64,000 bases of DNA from Pardosa pseudoannulata (taxonomy: Eukaryota > Arthropoda > Arachnida > Araneae > Lycosidae). The stretch is from contig CM063502.1 of assembly GCA_032207245.1 (NCBI GenBank), forward strand, positions 139,070,173 through 139,134,172. The letters run 5' to 3'. Shown here in pieces: positions 42,600 through 55,311 of the stretch. Position 1 is the first letter of the stretch. The number at the start of each line of letters is the position of its first letter. The translations under genes and the position numbers were made by a program. The notes under the pieces were generated by a model. It saw only the letters and a list, made by a program, of their open reading frames with translations, searched no databases and was not told the DNA's origin.

Positions 42600-43160
42600 T
42601 AGATTCATACACATAGTCTGCTGTGAAAAATGTGTATGAAAAATTTCATTGGATACTTGACTGTTTATCATTTAAGCTTGTGTCCAACTGTAAGCTGGCT
42701 GTAAACTAGGTCTTTAAGCTGTATTATTATTTATATCTAGCTATAGATATAGCTAGACGTGAAAGCTCTTTTGCTGTGCAAAGTCAGGGAAACTTTTCAT
42801 TTGACTAATATGCAATAAACCCCACTTAAAATTGGCTCTAAACACCTTCTACACAAATGTAAAGAATTCTTATTTTATAGGTCTAAATCAATATTAATTT
42901 ATTAATGTGCAATATTGAAACAAGAGCGGGACAATTTCTTTGAATTTAACTAATATAGATCTGAAAAACAGAACAACTACTTATGTATTATAACTGAAGA
43001 GACATGTTATAGTTGATAACTAATGATAAATATTATATTTTACTAAAAATATAGCAAATTTACTCATATTTATTACATAAATTAATTATCATACTTCAAC
43101 GAATATTTCAGTTGAGATACCAAATACTTTTCTTTATTACAAATGTAATTTAACCCCTTT
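42600..43160. other. AT-rich noncoding DNA
   Basis: Nothing recognised. Confidence 0.5.
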
Positions 43161-43173
43161 CAAGATCACTGTA

Positions 43174-43643
43174 TTAATGTGAGAGACAAGATTCTCTCGA
43201 CTTGCAAGTGATCCGTGCATTGGCACTCGATAAATGAACTTTCTCGAGTGCCACTTCCTTGTTACTCATATATCTTACTGTGATCCCATACTGAAAGAGA
43301 AAATGACTTCGGAAACTAGAACAATGCCCTTTGACATGAACACAGAAAATGGTCGGTAACGGTTGGTCACTGACTTCGGCTACTGTGCCTGAAATCACCT
43401 CTCTTATTTTCCGCTAGAAGACTAAAAATTCTGGAAATGAATCATGATCAGAAGCCGCTCCACATTCGATGAGTCGATGATGATACCCCGTCCCGGAACT
43501 CAAGATGTTTCAAGGATATAACTTCCTCAGGGATGACCAGAGTTATGGAATGTTTTTCAGCGAGGAATTCTAGCAGGAGGTCAACAACATTCGCAGGTGA
43601 AATGCTGCCCTTATTAACTCCTGTAGCATAGGAAGTTTTTTTT
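43174..43643 (-). pseudogene. Coding-like relic on the minus strand, family unknown
   Basis: Two minus-strand open stretches follow one another in a less AT-rich block. The first (43643 down to a stop at 43448) contains SPANVVDLLLEFL and SLKHLEFRDGVSSS. The second (43398 down to 43174, from an ATG) contains FCVHVKGHCSSF and NARITCKSR. Residue use is more protein-like than in the AT-rich frames elsewhere. They are separated by stops and have no clear splice sites, which suggests a decayed insertion or retrocopy. I do not recognise the family. Confidence 0.3.
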
Positions 43644-43979
43644 TATTTTGTTCGGGTGTCGAATAAATAGGATTGAGGAGTACAAAGACGTGATTATTTT
43701 AAGTCAAAAGATATCTGCATACGAAAATAGCTTAAATTTGATGCAATTGAGATAGTTTTCCCGTGAATGAAAGATAACGTTATATAAAATGCTTTGATTG
43801 AGTAAGATAAATTACACCACGTTATTCGCAAACGTAAATATTAAAATCAGCCTTAAACAGATACTATTCTAATTATAAAATACTCAAAGTAATTAATAGT
43901 TCAAAAGTTGTGAAAAGAATCTTGTCGATCGTATAACTGAAGTTTTTGACAAAGGCTGAAGGAAATGACTTTATAAACC

Positions 43980-44472
43980 TTAACACGTTGTGTGCGGGTA
44001 CATTTCGCTGCGGAATTGTACCGGAAGAGGCCGTTTTGCACGTAAATTTAGTTATTCTGTTAAATCTCAATAGATCGAAAATTATTTAACTTTTTAACCA
44101 ACTTTTCGCATTTTATATTGACATATATAAACAAATATATAAATAGAAATATATAAATAACAACCATAAGATTTTTGCAAACAAAAGCTATATTTTTTAG
44201 TGGATAAATTTATAATAGTATCGTAAATATGAAAATATAGTATATAGTAGTATATGGTTTTAATTTATTTTAATTATGGTATGTATAAACATTTTTACAT
44301 TATAAAAAAAGGAAAAACAATAACATTTGGCTTCGTTTTCCTGTATATACCGTTATTTTTGTACCCACAAACAAACCATGTTGTTATACTAACCTGAACT
44401 AGTACTTGACCCGCGCTCAAGTATCAATCGACAGAAAACGTACTAGTACGTGTTCCACATACATTGTGTTAA
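43980..44472 (+). mobile_element. piggyBac-like MITE family 1, copy B
   Basis: TTAA at 43980-43983 and 44469-44472. The left end CACGTTGTGTGCGG and the right end ACATACATTGTG (complement CACAATGTATGT) are inverted. It shares TTACATTTCGC-type and GAATTGTACCGG blocks, TCAATAGATCGAAAATTAT, CCTGTATATACCGTTATT, CCCACAAACAAAC and ACGTACTAGTACGTGT with copies A and C. 485 bp between the TTAAs. No transposase frame. Confidence 0.8.
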
Positions 44473-47400
44473 AAAAGAAAAATATTGTTCTGTAATCCGT
44501 TAAAGATATATTATTCCGAATAAAGTTGTTGGGGTTGTATTTAATAAATAAGTGAATAAAATAATCTTAGTTAAAGCCAAATTATCACCCATTCAGGCAT
44601 TTAAGAAAAGAATGAAATAATAATACCTATAGCTTATATTTAACTTAACAGTAATGTTTGCAGTGATAAAGTTAATTTTACCAACGTGAGAATCTTACCA
44701 AGAACTAATTATTTAACTATTTTAAATATCCATGCAAAAATTCGAATCCCTAAACACCAATACCCAAAGACAGGGGCTTACACATTCAGCTTAAAATCCT
44801 GAGCAGAAGTTTATAATACAAAAGTTAGTTTCACAAAACTGTAATCAGGAAAATAAATTTTTTAATTACCTAAACAAACATTTTTCAGTTGTATTATTAA
44901 AATATTTTTTAAAAAACCCTGTAAACAAAAGTATGCTGGTCACAAGTTAGGTCGTATAACCTTACGAAAGGTATAAAGTTAGTAAATCTGTAGCAAGTCC
45001 GTAACAGTTTCCAAAATAATATTGCCTACTTCATAAGAAATTGAGGTAATTTTCAACAATAAACCCCGATGGTAAAACTACAACTTGACTGTAAACTTGG
45101 GCTTAAAATAAATGAAACGTTATGCAATCTTGAAGTTTCCTTTGATTTTACCCCTCAGCGATATTCTTATGTTAGTCTTAATACCTCTTTGTGCGTGGAA
45201 ACTGACTTATTTTTAAAGACATGCACTTTTTTTTCCGCTAAAGCGTAACTTTTCAGAGATGAATGAGTAAAGGTAATGTTGCGACGCTACCTAATGCGTA
45301 TGAAATTACTTTTCCTTAATCGGTGATCCTGACATACATAACTATTGACATTGTTTAGACTCGCTTGGCGTTTTCAAATGTTATAGATTTGTCTGCACAA
45401 TCGAGCGTTTAGGAACATTGCTTGTGGCAAGTCAGAAGGAATTAATTCATCTTCATAATATCCCTTTATCCGTTACTAGGGTGTGTACTCCCATTTTATC
45501 CCCGTCCGCCTCTTACTATGTACCAATACATACGTACATTCATTCACACATACACTTATATTCATACATTCATACACATTCATACATACACATGCTAACC
45601 TGCCAAATATATTATCCCCATAGAACAAAAGGTAATGGTGTTACTTTCTGTTTTATGTAGTTTGCTATACAAATGTAATAGTGTTATTCCTTATAGTTTG
45701 GTAATTTTTTTACACACATAAAAAGTGAGGACTCAAACAAGCGCTTTGACACAAAAATTTTAAATTCGAGGAAGGAGGTAAGGTCCTTCGCCTCTGAACA
45801 GCTCATAAGTGTGTTGAAAACGTGGTGAACAAACAACTGAAAACGGTTTGCATATATGCTTTTTACCTGTTATATATTGCTATATTTCAAAATTTGGTTT
45901 CGTTTTATTTATAATTTTGTTTTATATATTTGTGCTTTATTTCTCACAGGAGAGGGAGGAGGCTTGGTAAGGGGAAAATGTTTAGGGCCATAAAATACTT
46001 TAATCCGACTCTAGTAAAAAAAAATACATGATTTAAAAATGGAGTGCACAAAATGATAAGCGCAAAACGTCTTTATAAATTCTATTTTTACTGTTCTAAA
46101 TGAGAAATCTATCAGAAATGAAACAAACTTATAAACAAAAAGAAATATATGGATAAATTAATTTATTCATTTACCCGTATACTCGTAATATACCCGTATA
46201 CCCGTATACTCGTACTGGAAAAATATAAAAAGTACCGAGTGGCATACGCGAAAAACTATGAAGTGTGTAATCCCTAATAGCGACTAGAAATATCACATGA
46301 AACAGGATTTATTCATGAAGGTGGATTATTTACCCTTGTTGTTCCCAATTTTCTTTTGTCTAACAAATAGGAAGACAACTTCTGGATTCCTCATTTTGTG
46401 GTAGGGAAATATTTGTAGACGTAATAATTTAATTATTTTAAAGTTATATATGTCATTAATAACAAATGAAAAATAATAGAATTAGAGAAAAATTTAATAA
46501 AGGGTGTAAACGTATTTGTTTAACCAGAACTATAAATATAATGGATTCAATTTAATAACGTTGAATACCCATTATATTGAAACGCAATTTTTTGTCTTAT
46601 GTTGAAGCCAGTTATAAAGGAAAATGAGAAAAATGTATTGTACAATGCATGATAGAATGAAATAAATAAACCAACAGTTAAACTAAAAAAGAGGTGAATA
46701 AAAGAGACAAATACAAATAATTATTAAAAAATACAATAAATTCGATGGATTACAATTCATTTCGTTAAACTTGTCAAAATACAAATATTATTTTCTTATG
46801 TGGTATTTAAACTAGAAATATTTTTAAAAATTTAGAAAAATATTTCTAAGAAATGACCTTTTAAAAGTTAATATTGCTTTAGAAATAAATATGAAATTTC
46901 TCATATTTTCAAACAGGAACATCAAAAGTTGAACTTTGGTATAATAAAGGGAAGAAATCTTTTAATAATGTGAAATTACGAAGAAAGGGGAATTTGTAAA
47001 GCTGTGTAGTAAAGGTAAAAATAAAGAAAAATAAAGAATTGCGTATAATGCATGATTTTTTGACTTGAAAAAGATGTCTGCACCAGCTTCTGAAGTAATA
47101 AATGCAAATTATAGAGAGAGATTCCTACTTATTGAAATAATGTACTTTATTTTGCACTAAAATGAAAAAACAAAGTTGAAATTCGTAAAAGTTACACATT
47201 TTCATATGTTTTCATTATATGACTTCAAATTATATAAAAGCCTCTGAAAGTATAAAATCAAAAAGTGGAACATATTTAATACGAAACACCAATAAAATAA
47301 ATCCTTGTTAAAAAGGAAAAGCTTTACTACCTTATATAAAAGAGACATTTTTTTATCTAAGTCTGAAATTTAATAAATAAATTACATTCTCACGTTACGT

Positions 47401-48425
47401 TGTTTTATTAAACTACTCCATATATATTAGAGGAAGCAATTTTTATACAAAAATTTTCCTTCTTAATTTTCCTAAAACTAAATAAATCTGGACGGGAAAA
47501 CCTTCAGATATTGAAGATTTCACAATTTTTACTTAACTTGATAAAAAAAAAGCATTAAATTAAATCAAAAGCCGTTTCATAAATTTGTTTTTGTTTATGT
47601 ATGAAGTACACATACTTTTTATGCGTTCTGAGAAATATCTTTTACAAATACTGCATTTTAAGAACTAACTCGTGGAATTTAATAAAAAGCATGCTTATCA
47701 ATAAAAGTGTAAACGATATCTGCCAGATACATATCCTTGTAAGTTTTAAAGAGATTTATGATTCTCACAAACACAAACAATGTGCTGCCAATAAATTCAA
47801 TAAAAATAGAATTTTGTTAATAAATTCTAATAGATTATTGAATGCAATCTATTAAAACGTGTTTTTATTATTAAGTCCTTTATGCATGGGTGCAACTTTG
47901 ATACCTACAACTTGATCTTTGAAAAAATTTACAAGTTCTTTTCAAATATCTAAGGTAATGATGTTTGACATGTCATTTTTTAGTTAGTTCATCAAATTTG
48001 CTTTCAGCATTTGACAAACAAAAAAACATTTCATGTGGATACCTTATACATCTATCAAATTATACACATTTTTGCTGTATTTCTTTCAAACTTATTTTAC
48101 ATATGAATTTGAGATAGGATCCTCCCATTCTTTAACAAAATGGACTATTCCCCAACTGCTAAAATATTAGTTTTTAATGACATCAAAATTTATAAAATGT
48201 TAATTCAATAATGAGTGATATTGTATTCAACAATGAGTAATATATATTAATCCGTCAGTATATAGATCTTGAATAATGCCATCTTGCGGGGACAGATAAA
48301 GTTTAAATATTTGTTATAATGATATTTTCTGTCGTATAGTAGTATTTTTGAGTATAAAAATAAAAATGCGGATAAAAAACTATATGTTCTAACAGTCCTA
48401 GATAAAAATAATTTTAGCATTCTAC
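44473..48425. other. AT-rich noncoding DNA with small simple repeats
   Basis: CATA-rich tract at 45528-45598 and repeated CCCGTATA/CTCGTA units at 46173-46217. No gene supported. Confidence 0.5.
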
Positions 48426-48428
48426 ATT

Positions 48429-48498
48429 TAATTGTTTTTGAGTTATGCTAGATGCACAGGTATGCACCTGTGCATCTAGCATAACTCAAAAACAATTA
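48429..48498. repeat. Perfect 32-bp inverted repeat with a 6-nt spacer
   Basis: Arm 1 48429-48460 (TAATTGTTTTTGAG.. to ..GATGCACAGG) is the exact reverse complement of arm 2 48467-48498. Spacer TATGCA. Confidence 0.97.
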
Positions 48499-48682
48499 CG
48501 AGCGAACGTACGAATAGTAGCATACGTACGAATAAACTTTCCAACAAATCTAGTCAAAATACATTCAGGGATTGTCAAAGTAGATATGTAAAGTTTCAGA
48601 ATTAAAGTTTCATTGTACGTACACACGTAACGTTTAAAGTTGTGAAAATCGTGATTTCCTTTGTAATATGAAAATCGGAAGT

Positions 48683-48774
48683 TTTCGGTATTATAGTACT
48701 TTATTTACTTCTACAAAGTAAATAAAGTACTATAATACCGAAATACTTTATTTACTTTGTAGAAGTAAATAAAG
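48683..48774. repeat. Perfect 28-bp inverted repeat plus an overlapping third arm
   Basis: Arm 48683-48710 (TTTCGGTATTATAG.. to ..TTTACTT) is the exact complement of 48716-48743 around CTACA. Bases 48744-48774 are then the reverse complement of 48700-48730, spacer included. Confidence 0.95.
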
Positions 48775-48779
48775 AGGAA

Positions 48780-50460
48780 TATTTAACCTTTTTTTGACTG
48801 CGATATTTGTGTAAGATCTATAAGTATTAAGTTATATTTACAGTTTCAAAACAACTTTTTTAATGACTTGCCAGTATCATCCAAATCCAGTTCAGGTAGC
48901 TGAAATGTACAAAATTTGTCATGTGTGAACTCAGTTTGGGCTTTAGAAAAATTAAAATTTCTCTTCCTTGAAGACCAAGCTGAATTTAATGTGTAATTAC
49001 TATTTTTAAAACATATCGTGGTTTTGTCCTTTATATATATTATAGTAAAAAAGAATCATTTTTTCCCAGTATTATCGACACGGGTCCATAGATAATAATG
49101 ATTTGTGTAGACAAGTACATCATGGGAATCACAGGAAATGGCACATAGTTTAATGTTGTCTGTAGCTATGCAAAGTACTATATTGCTTCGTCAACGATAG
49201 TTATTACATTTCAATACAATCGGCTGACATCCTTGTAAACATTAATCTAATTACCTATACTACACAGTACCTACAATTAGAAAGGAATTGCCACTTGATT
49301 TAAGTATAAAGAATAATAAGAGATACGCTCCAGTTTTCATTGTGAAAAAGGTACTGCTTAATCAAATTTAGTATCTGTCCCAGGGTCTTTGCTACTGCAT
49401 ATGATAAGTGAGTGTAACTGCTGATGATCTGCAAGAGGCCCGTCATTGTTCGATTTCAATATAACCCATTCCGAGAAGAAGCAAATGCTACATGAAAATA
49501 AACTCTGCATGATAATAAAATGTATAAAGAAATATTTTGTTTAAAATATAACTATTCCATTACTTTTTGGCATTATATGACAAAATACAAACTATAGTTT
49601 ATTCTGAAAAAAAATTGGCTTTTTTCAGATTTTTTAACCTTTTTATTAATATATATTAATATATTAACAATTTTATTAATATAAAATTAAGCTAGAAATA
49701 GTTTTCCATTTCAACGCATTTTTCTAAAATATCTCCCACAGTTAAGGGGCCAAGAACAGCTACTAAAGATTAAGAATGTGGGAAAGAGAAAGCTTTATAA
49801 AATAATAAAATTTTCAGCTTTCAGTAGCAACACCAAATTTAGAAACGCTTACCCTCGATCTTGAAAATGCCATTCATGTTCCCTTTTGTTTCCCTAGTGT
49901 CACCTTAACCTTCCAGTATATTCAGAGCTCAGGTTCAGTACAATTTTCTTTCTCTTTACACTTTAGTAGGTCATATGTAATGGACGAATAGTCGCTGTTC
50001 TACATCCTAATTCGATATTTTCCTTTTAGATGAGCGAAGAAAAAACTTTATGGAATTGCATTACAAAGAGAAAGGATTAACATTCTTTGTGTTGCATAGT
50101 TTGAGTTTAAATAGAAATTTCTTTATTGTTCCCTAATAATAAAATATCTCTTACATAACAGAGGCTACAAACAAGACGCTTCAGGGAAAATGCACTTTTG
50201 TAGTTGTAAAAGCATGCCTTATTCGTTTACTTAATCTGAATTAAACTGAATAAAATTTGACTTACAGTGAATAAATAATTTTGCATGTTGTTGTCCTTTC
50301 TTAAAGAAAGGATTAAAATATTTTATGCTCTACTTTGAGTTTAATTGAAATGTCATTACAGACTCCTTTTAAGGAGGTATTTATAAGATAATAAAGGCTA
50401 CAAATAACTCTCTACAAGAAGTAAGGAGTTTTTAATTATATACACATTCCTTACATGTTT
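48780..50460. other. AT-rich noncoding DNA
   Basis: Nothing recognised. Confidence 0.5.
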
Positions 50461-50462
50461 AA

Positions 50463-50629
50463 GCCGAACGATGGCTCAATACTAGAGCATTGCTCTTCGG
50501 TACCGGAGTTTCGAGCCCCGCTTCTGACAGGGATGCCCGTAGCTATCCGAAATTAGCTTTCAGCAGTAGATCTCTGTCTCATTAGACCCCGTGATTAAAA
50601 CAGCAAAAATTAGCGCTCCAAACCAAACC
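50463..50629 (+). repeat. SINE family 1, near full-length copy
   Basis: GCCGAACGATGG head, CTTCGGTACCGGAG, a weak B box (TTTCGAGCCCC), CAGCAGTAGATC, CTCATTAGACCCCGTG, GCGCTCCAAACCAAACC tail. Confidence 0.88.
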
Positions 50630-50644
50630 TTATCTGTTTACTCA

Positions 50645-51489
<845 letters not shown>

Positions 51490-52094
51490 AAGATAACTCA
51501 ATTATAAAAGCATCTTTACATCAAATCATATTTATCTTTACATAAAATATATGCAATATTTATTGCACAAATTACAAAATGCATTTAAATTATTTTTCTG
51601 ACACAAGAAAGAAACGAATATTAACTAGTTCAAATATTTTCCAGCTACTCCAGTGAGGTAATAAAATAAAAAATATTTAAAGCATATTCTTTTCTCTAGT
51701 GTTGTAAAATTCAAGAGCTTTAAAGTTATAAAAATGGACTGAAATAACTTACATTCTGACTTGCAAAGTTTATGTTGTAAAAATGTCATTTCATTAATTT
51801 ATTGAATTTTAAATTAAGAGAAAATCGAAAAAGTAACTTATGTACTGTAAATATAGTACCACTTAAACACAATTTTTATAAAATATTTCTTGTTAAACAG
51901 TTGAGGATGAATAAAGAACAAATTAAAAGTATAAACAAAATGTTAATGTACAAGTGTGATGAAGATGTAACTTATCAATAGCAAAAATTCAAGTTAATAG
52001 GTGAAATAGTATGATTCATTAATCAAAAGGTATACGGAGTTTGTTTGGTAGTAAAGGTTTTTTAACTTTACAGTTTTAGTAAAGATTTTTGAAC

Positions 52095-52270
52095 TTAACA
52101 CATTGTGTGCGGCTACATTTCACAGCGGAATTGTACCGGGAGCGGGCGTTTTGCTCGTAAGTTTAGTTATTCAGTTAAATCTCAATAGATCGAAAATTAT
52201 TTAATTTTTTAACCAACTTTTCATATTTATTATAGAAATATATAAACAAATATATAAATAGACAACTAAA

Positions 52271-52332
<62 letters not shown>

Positions 52333-52654
52333 AATGTATATAATATTATAATATCATTTTCGAAAAGATAAATAAAAAGTTAATTTTAAATCTAATTGAT
52401 TTTTTTAATCAACCTTCCCGGTCTGTGGTTCCGCATCGACTGATGTAAAAACTAGTTTTTATTTGTCTAATTTTTTCTAAAATCTATGTAGCAGACAAGA
52501 ACATTCGGCTTCATTTTCCTGTATATACCGTTATTATACCCACAAACAAACAATGTTGTTACACTAACCCGTACTAGTACATGACCCGCTCTGAAGTATC
52601 AATCGTCAATCGTCAGAAAACGTCCTAGTACGTGTCCCACATACAATGTGTTAA
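52095..52654 (+). mobile_element. piggyBac-like MITE family 1, copy C (with (TA)n)
   Basis: TTAA at 52095-52098 and 52651-52654. The left end CACATTGTGTGCGG and the right end ATACAATGTG are inverted. Shares GAATTGTACCGG, CTCAATAGATCGAAAATTAT, GGTTCCGCATCGACTGATG, AACTAGTTTTTATTTGTC, CCCACAAACAAAC and CTAGTACGTGTCCCACA with copies A and B. A (TA)n run fills 52273-52330. Confidence 0.85.
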
Positions 52655-55028
52655 TATTTATGGTAAGACAGTAAAAGTACTTTAATCTGGGTTATCATGA
52701 GTTACATGTTTAGGTTATATTTTACAAACAATAATCATCAATCAATCAGGCTATCGTAGCACTTGTTATCTGTCAAATAACGTCAACTCTACTATTATTT
52801 TAGTTACTATTTTAGATATTCTGAACTCTTCTGTCATTTAAATATGGATGGTTTTTGAAAAAATGATGTCAAATCGTGTGTATGCCTTTCACTGTCCTTT
52901 TTTATTCTTAGTGGTTAGTTGATTGATTGATATAAGCTTTTTGGTACTGGTTCATAAAATTGTGCCACATAAGTTTTTTAGTTATAGAATGAATCAAAGC
53001 CCCCAAATATTTTATTCACCAATCCGCCCATCATTTTAAAATCATATGAAACTTAAATTCCCCCAAACAACCTGCAAAACAATACTCACTTAGCTACAAC
53101 ATTACATAAAACAGATTAAAGTTGTATTTCAAAATATTTAAACAATAAAGATAAAAATTGAAAATTTATAAAATTAACTTCCCGGCTCATTTATATATAT
53201 ATATATATACATATATATAATTAACCAAGAAATCTCTAAAAAATTATAACTGAAGAAATCAACAAAAAATTATATAAACGAATATTTAATCGATATAAAA
53301 AATCGAACATTTATAAAATTTTAAATTCATATACATTACAAAGTTAATTAAATATAATATACTCCTTAGACCAGAAGAATTAAAATTAGCTTAAATACAG
53401 ATTGTAGGAAATATAGAAGAAATTTGATTAAAAAAGCTTATTTTCAACAAAATGGAAGCCACACGCAAAGTTGCAGTGCGTTCAGTTAAAATTATTCGGT
53501 TATTTCAAAACTATTTTATTAGTTTGTAAAGAAAGGGTGAGCTTAGCAGCAATAAAGGTAAAATTAGTGTGTTTTGTATTTAATCTGTATTTTTTTTACC
53601 CTATAAGAATTTTATTATTAAGTTTAGTTATATGTACTTTAGATTATAAATGTCTTCTAATAAAATATTTCATACACAAATTTAGCTTTGTACTATTAAA
53701 TTTATGCTATTTAGATTACTTGTTAAAAGAATCATTTTCAAAAAGTTATTATGCTCTGTTTTTAATTCTGTCATAAATTGCATATAAATGGAAGTACGTA
53801 ATATCCTTAAAAAAACAAACCTATTTGAGTCATTGGAAATATATTTTCAATACTAATATGTTTATCTTAGCACAAAGTGCTGAAATTTAGAAAATTTTAA
53901 ATCATACATCCCAAAATAAGCTGTTTTTGCGCTTTTTTATGTAAGAGCATTGTTTTTTATTCTAACTTTTATCATTGTCAGGTACAATATATTTATTCTT
54001 AAATAATTATTTCTACTTACTGTTATTACTGACCAATATTTTACGGTGAGGTAAATTAAAGTATTTTGCTTAAAACCAGTGCTGATGTACTTAGTCACTA
54101 TATTAAAAGAAAGTAGAATCTAAAAGCAAATGTTCAATGACATTTAATCGACAAATAAGCAACACAAATGCACACCATATTGATGTTATTTTTATGAACT
54201 AAATACATATACATCATTAAAAAATTTTAATGACTTTCATAATTATTTTCTAACGAGTGCAATATGTCTAAAAACATCAACGAATTAGCCAGAGGGCTAT
54301 CATCAATTTAAATATCTTCTCCCAGGCATATATTCTTACAATCAAGTGGGCGACCCCAATACGTGATTATTATCCTACAATAATAAATACGTTAGTAACG
54401 ATGTAGTAATTTGAATATTTTTCTAATATGAACACGTTTAAATGAACTCATACGACTTAAATTATAGATCTGTATATTTTCCTTACGCTTTAAATACTAT
54501 GAATAATCTATACGGAATTCTTTATCGGGCATAATTACATTTCCATATTTTTATATTGGTCTTTTGATGCGCAAACAAATGTACGCTGATATGTTTATTT
54601 TATCAGAAATTTTCAGTCAGTAATTCGTAGGATATTCAATACATATATTTTAATTTAATTATTGTGAAATATATAACACAATGTGCGGACAAGTGTTCTA
54701 CCTATGTAATTTTAAAAACCGCATATATTTAATAAAAACTTGTTTGTTGATAATACAACAAGAGCAAGCATTAAAAGGGTTTATTAGAAAATGTAAATAT
54801 TAAACTCAATGGCTTTACAACTAAGATAGCATTGCAGCATAGTTGATTTAACATAATTTTCTTCAATGGGAGCTTTTTTTAAGTAATAAATTCTAATCTT
54901 AATAAAAATTTTATTTACAAAAAGTTAATTTTATATTACAGAAATACATTCTTTTGATGCATGAAAACTTTTATAAAATAAATGTTAAGTAAATTTAATC
55001 ATATAAACATGATCAGTTGTTTAAAATT
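52655..55028. other. AT-rich DNA upstream of the secreted-protein gene
   Basis: A short (TA)n tract at 53192-53220. A 25-codon frame from ATG at 53452 in good context (ACAAAATGG) and a 101-codon frame from TTG at 53471 have no further support. A 5'-UTR exon of the gene may lie here, but I cannot place it. Confidence 0.45.
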
Positions 55029-55051
55029 TTGACTGATATAATTCTTTTCAG
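55029..55051 (+). promoter_or_regulatory. Likely 3' splice site upstream of the start codon
   Basis: A branch-point-like GACTGAT (55030-55036) is followed by a pyrimidine-rich tract and CAG at 55049-55051, one base before the ATG. This suggests an intron in the 5' UTR and an untranslated first exon upstream that I cannot place. Confidence 0.5.
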
Positions 55052-55052
55052 C

Positions 55053-55311
55053 ATGCATTTTAAATATAAATTACTTCTGCTAGTCGCATACGGTGTAAAA
55101 GTTTGTTTCAGTGAAACAGACGTTAATGGCACCTTAAATTCAAGACGAGAAACTCTAGAAATGCAAGCTCGTAATGCCTACCAAAATGCTTGTCTTCGTT
55201 TGCAAGAACTCTCAAACTGGATGTCGGTCGTCTTCAAAATAAAAGGTGTATGGGCAAGTTCAACCGTCAATGAACTTGCCGCGAAGTCGGGTGAAATTCG
55301 AAACGAGACAG
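55053..55311 (+). CDS. Coding exon 1 of the secreted-protein gene (signal peptide, residues 1-86 plus one base)
   Basis: The ATG at 55053 opens a signal peptide (residues 1-20) followed by a charged helical segment with Cys47 and sequons at N25 and N84. The exon ends with a single G (55311) before GTAAGATA, a strong donor, giving phase 1. The open frame extends upstream to 55017 without an ATG. The ATG is preceded directly by a pyrimidine-rich acceptor ending in TTTTCAG (55045-55051), so the exon probably begins at 55052 as an internal exon. Reading through the donor hits a stop at about 55353, so splicing is needed. Confidence 0.78.

Noticed and set aside
43141..43160. TTAACCCCTTTCAAG as another piggyBac-type end
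   Set aside because: No matching inverted end followed by TTAA found nearby.
53452..53530. Short ATG frame in good context (ACAAAATGG) that could be a first exon
   Set aside because: Only 25 codons, with a weak donor-like GTAAAG at its end and no partner exon.
53471..53776. 101-codon hydrophobic plus frame
   Set aside because: TTG start. The Phe/Leu/Tyr/Ile-rich content is expected from T-rich DNA, so a membrane protein is not supported.
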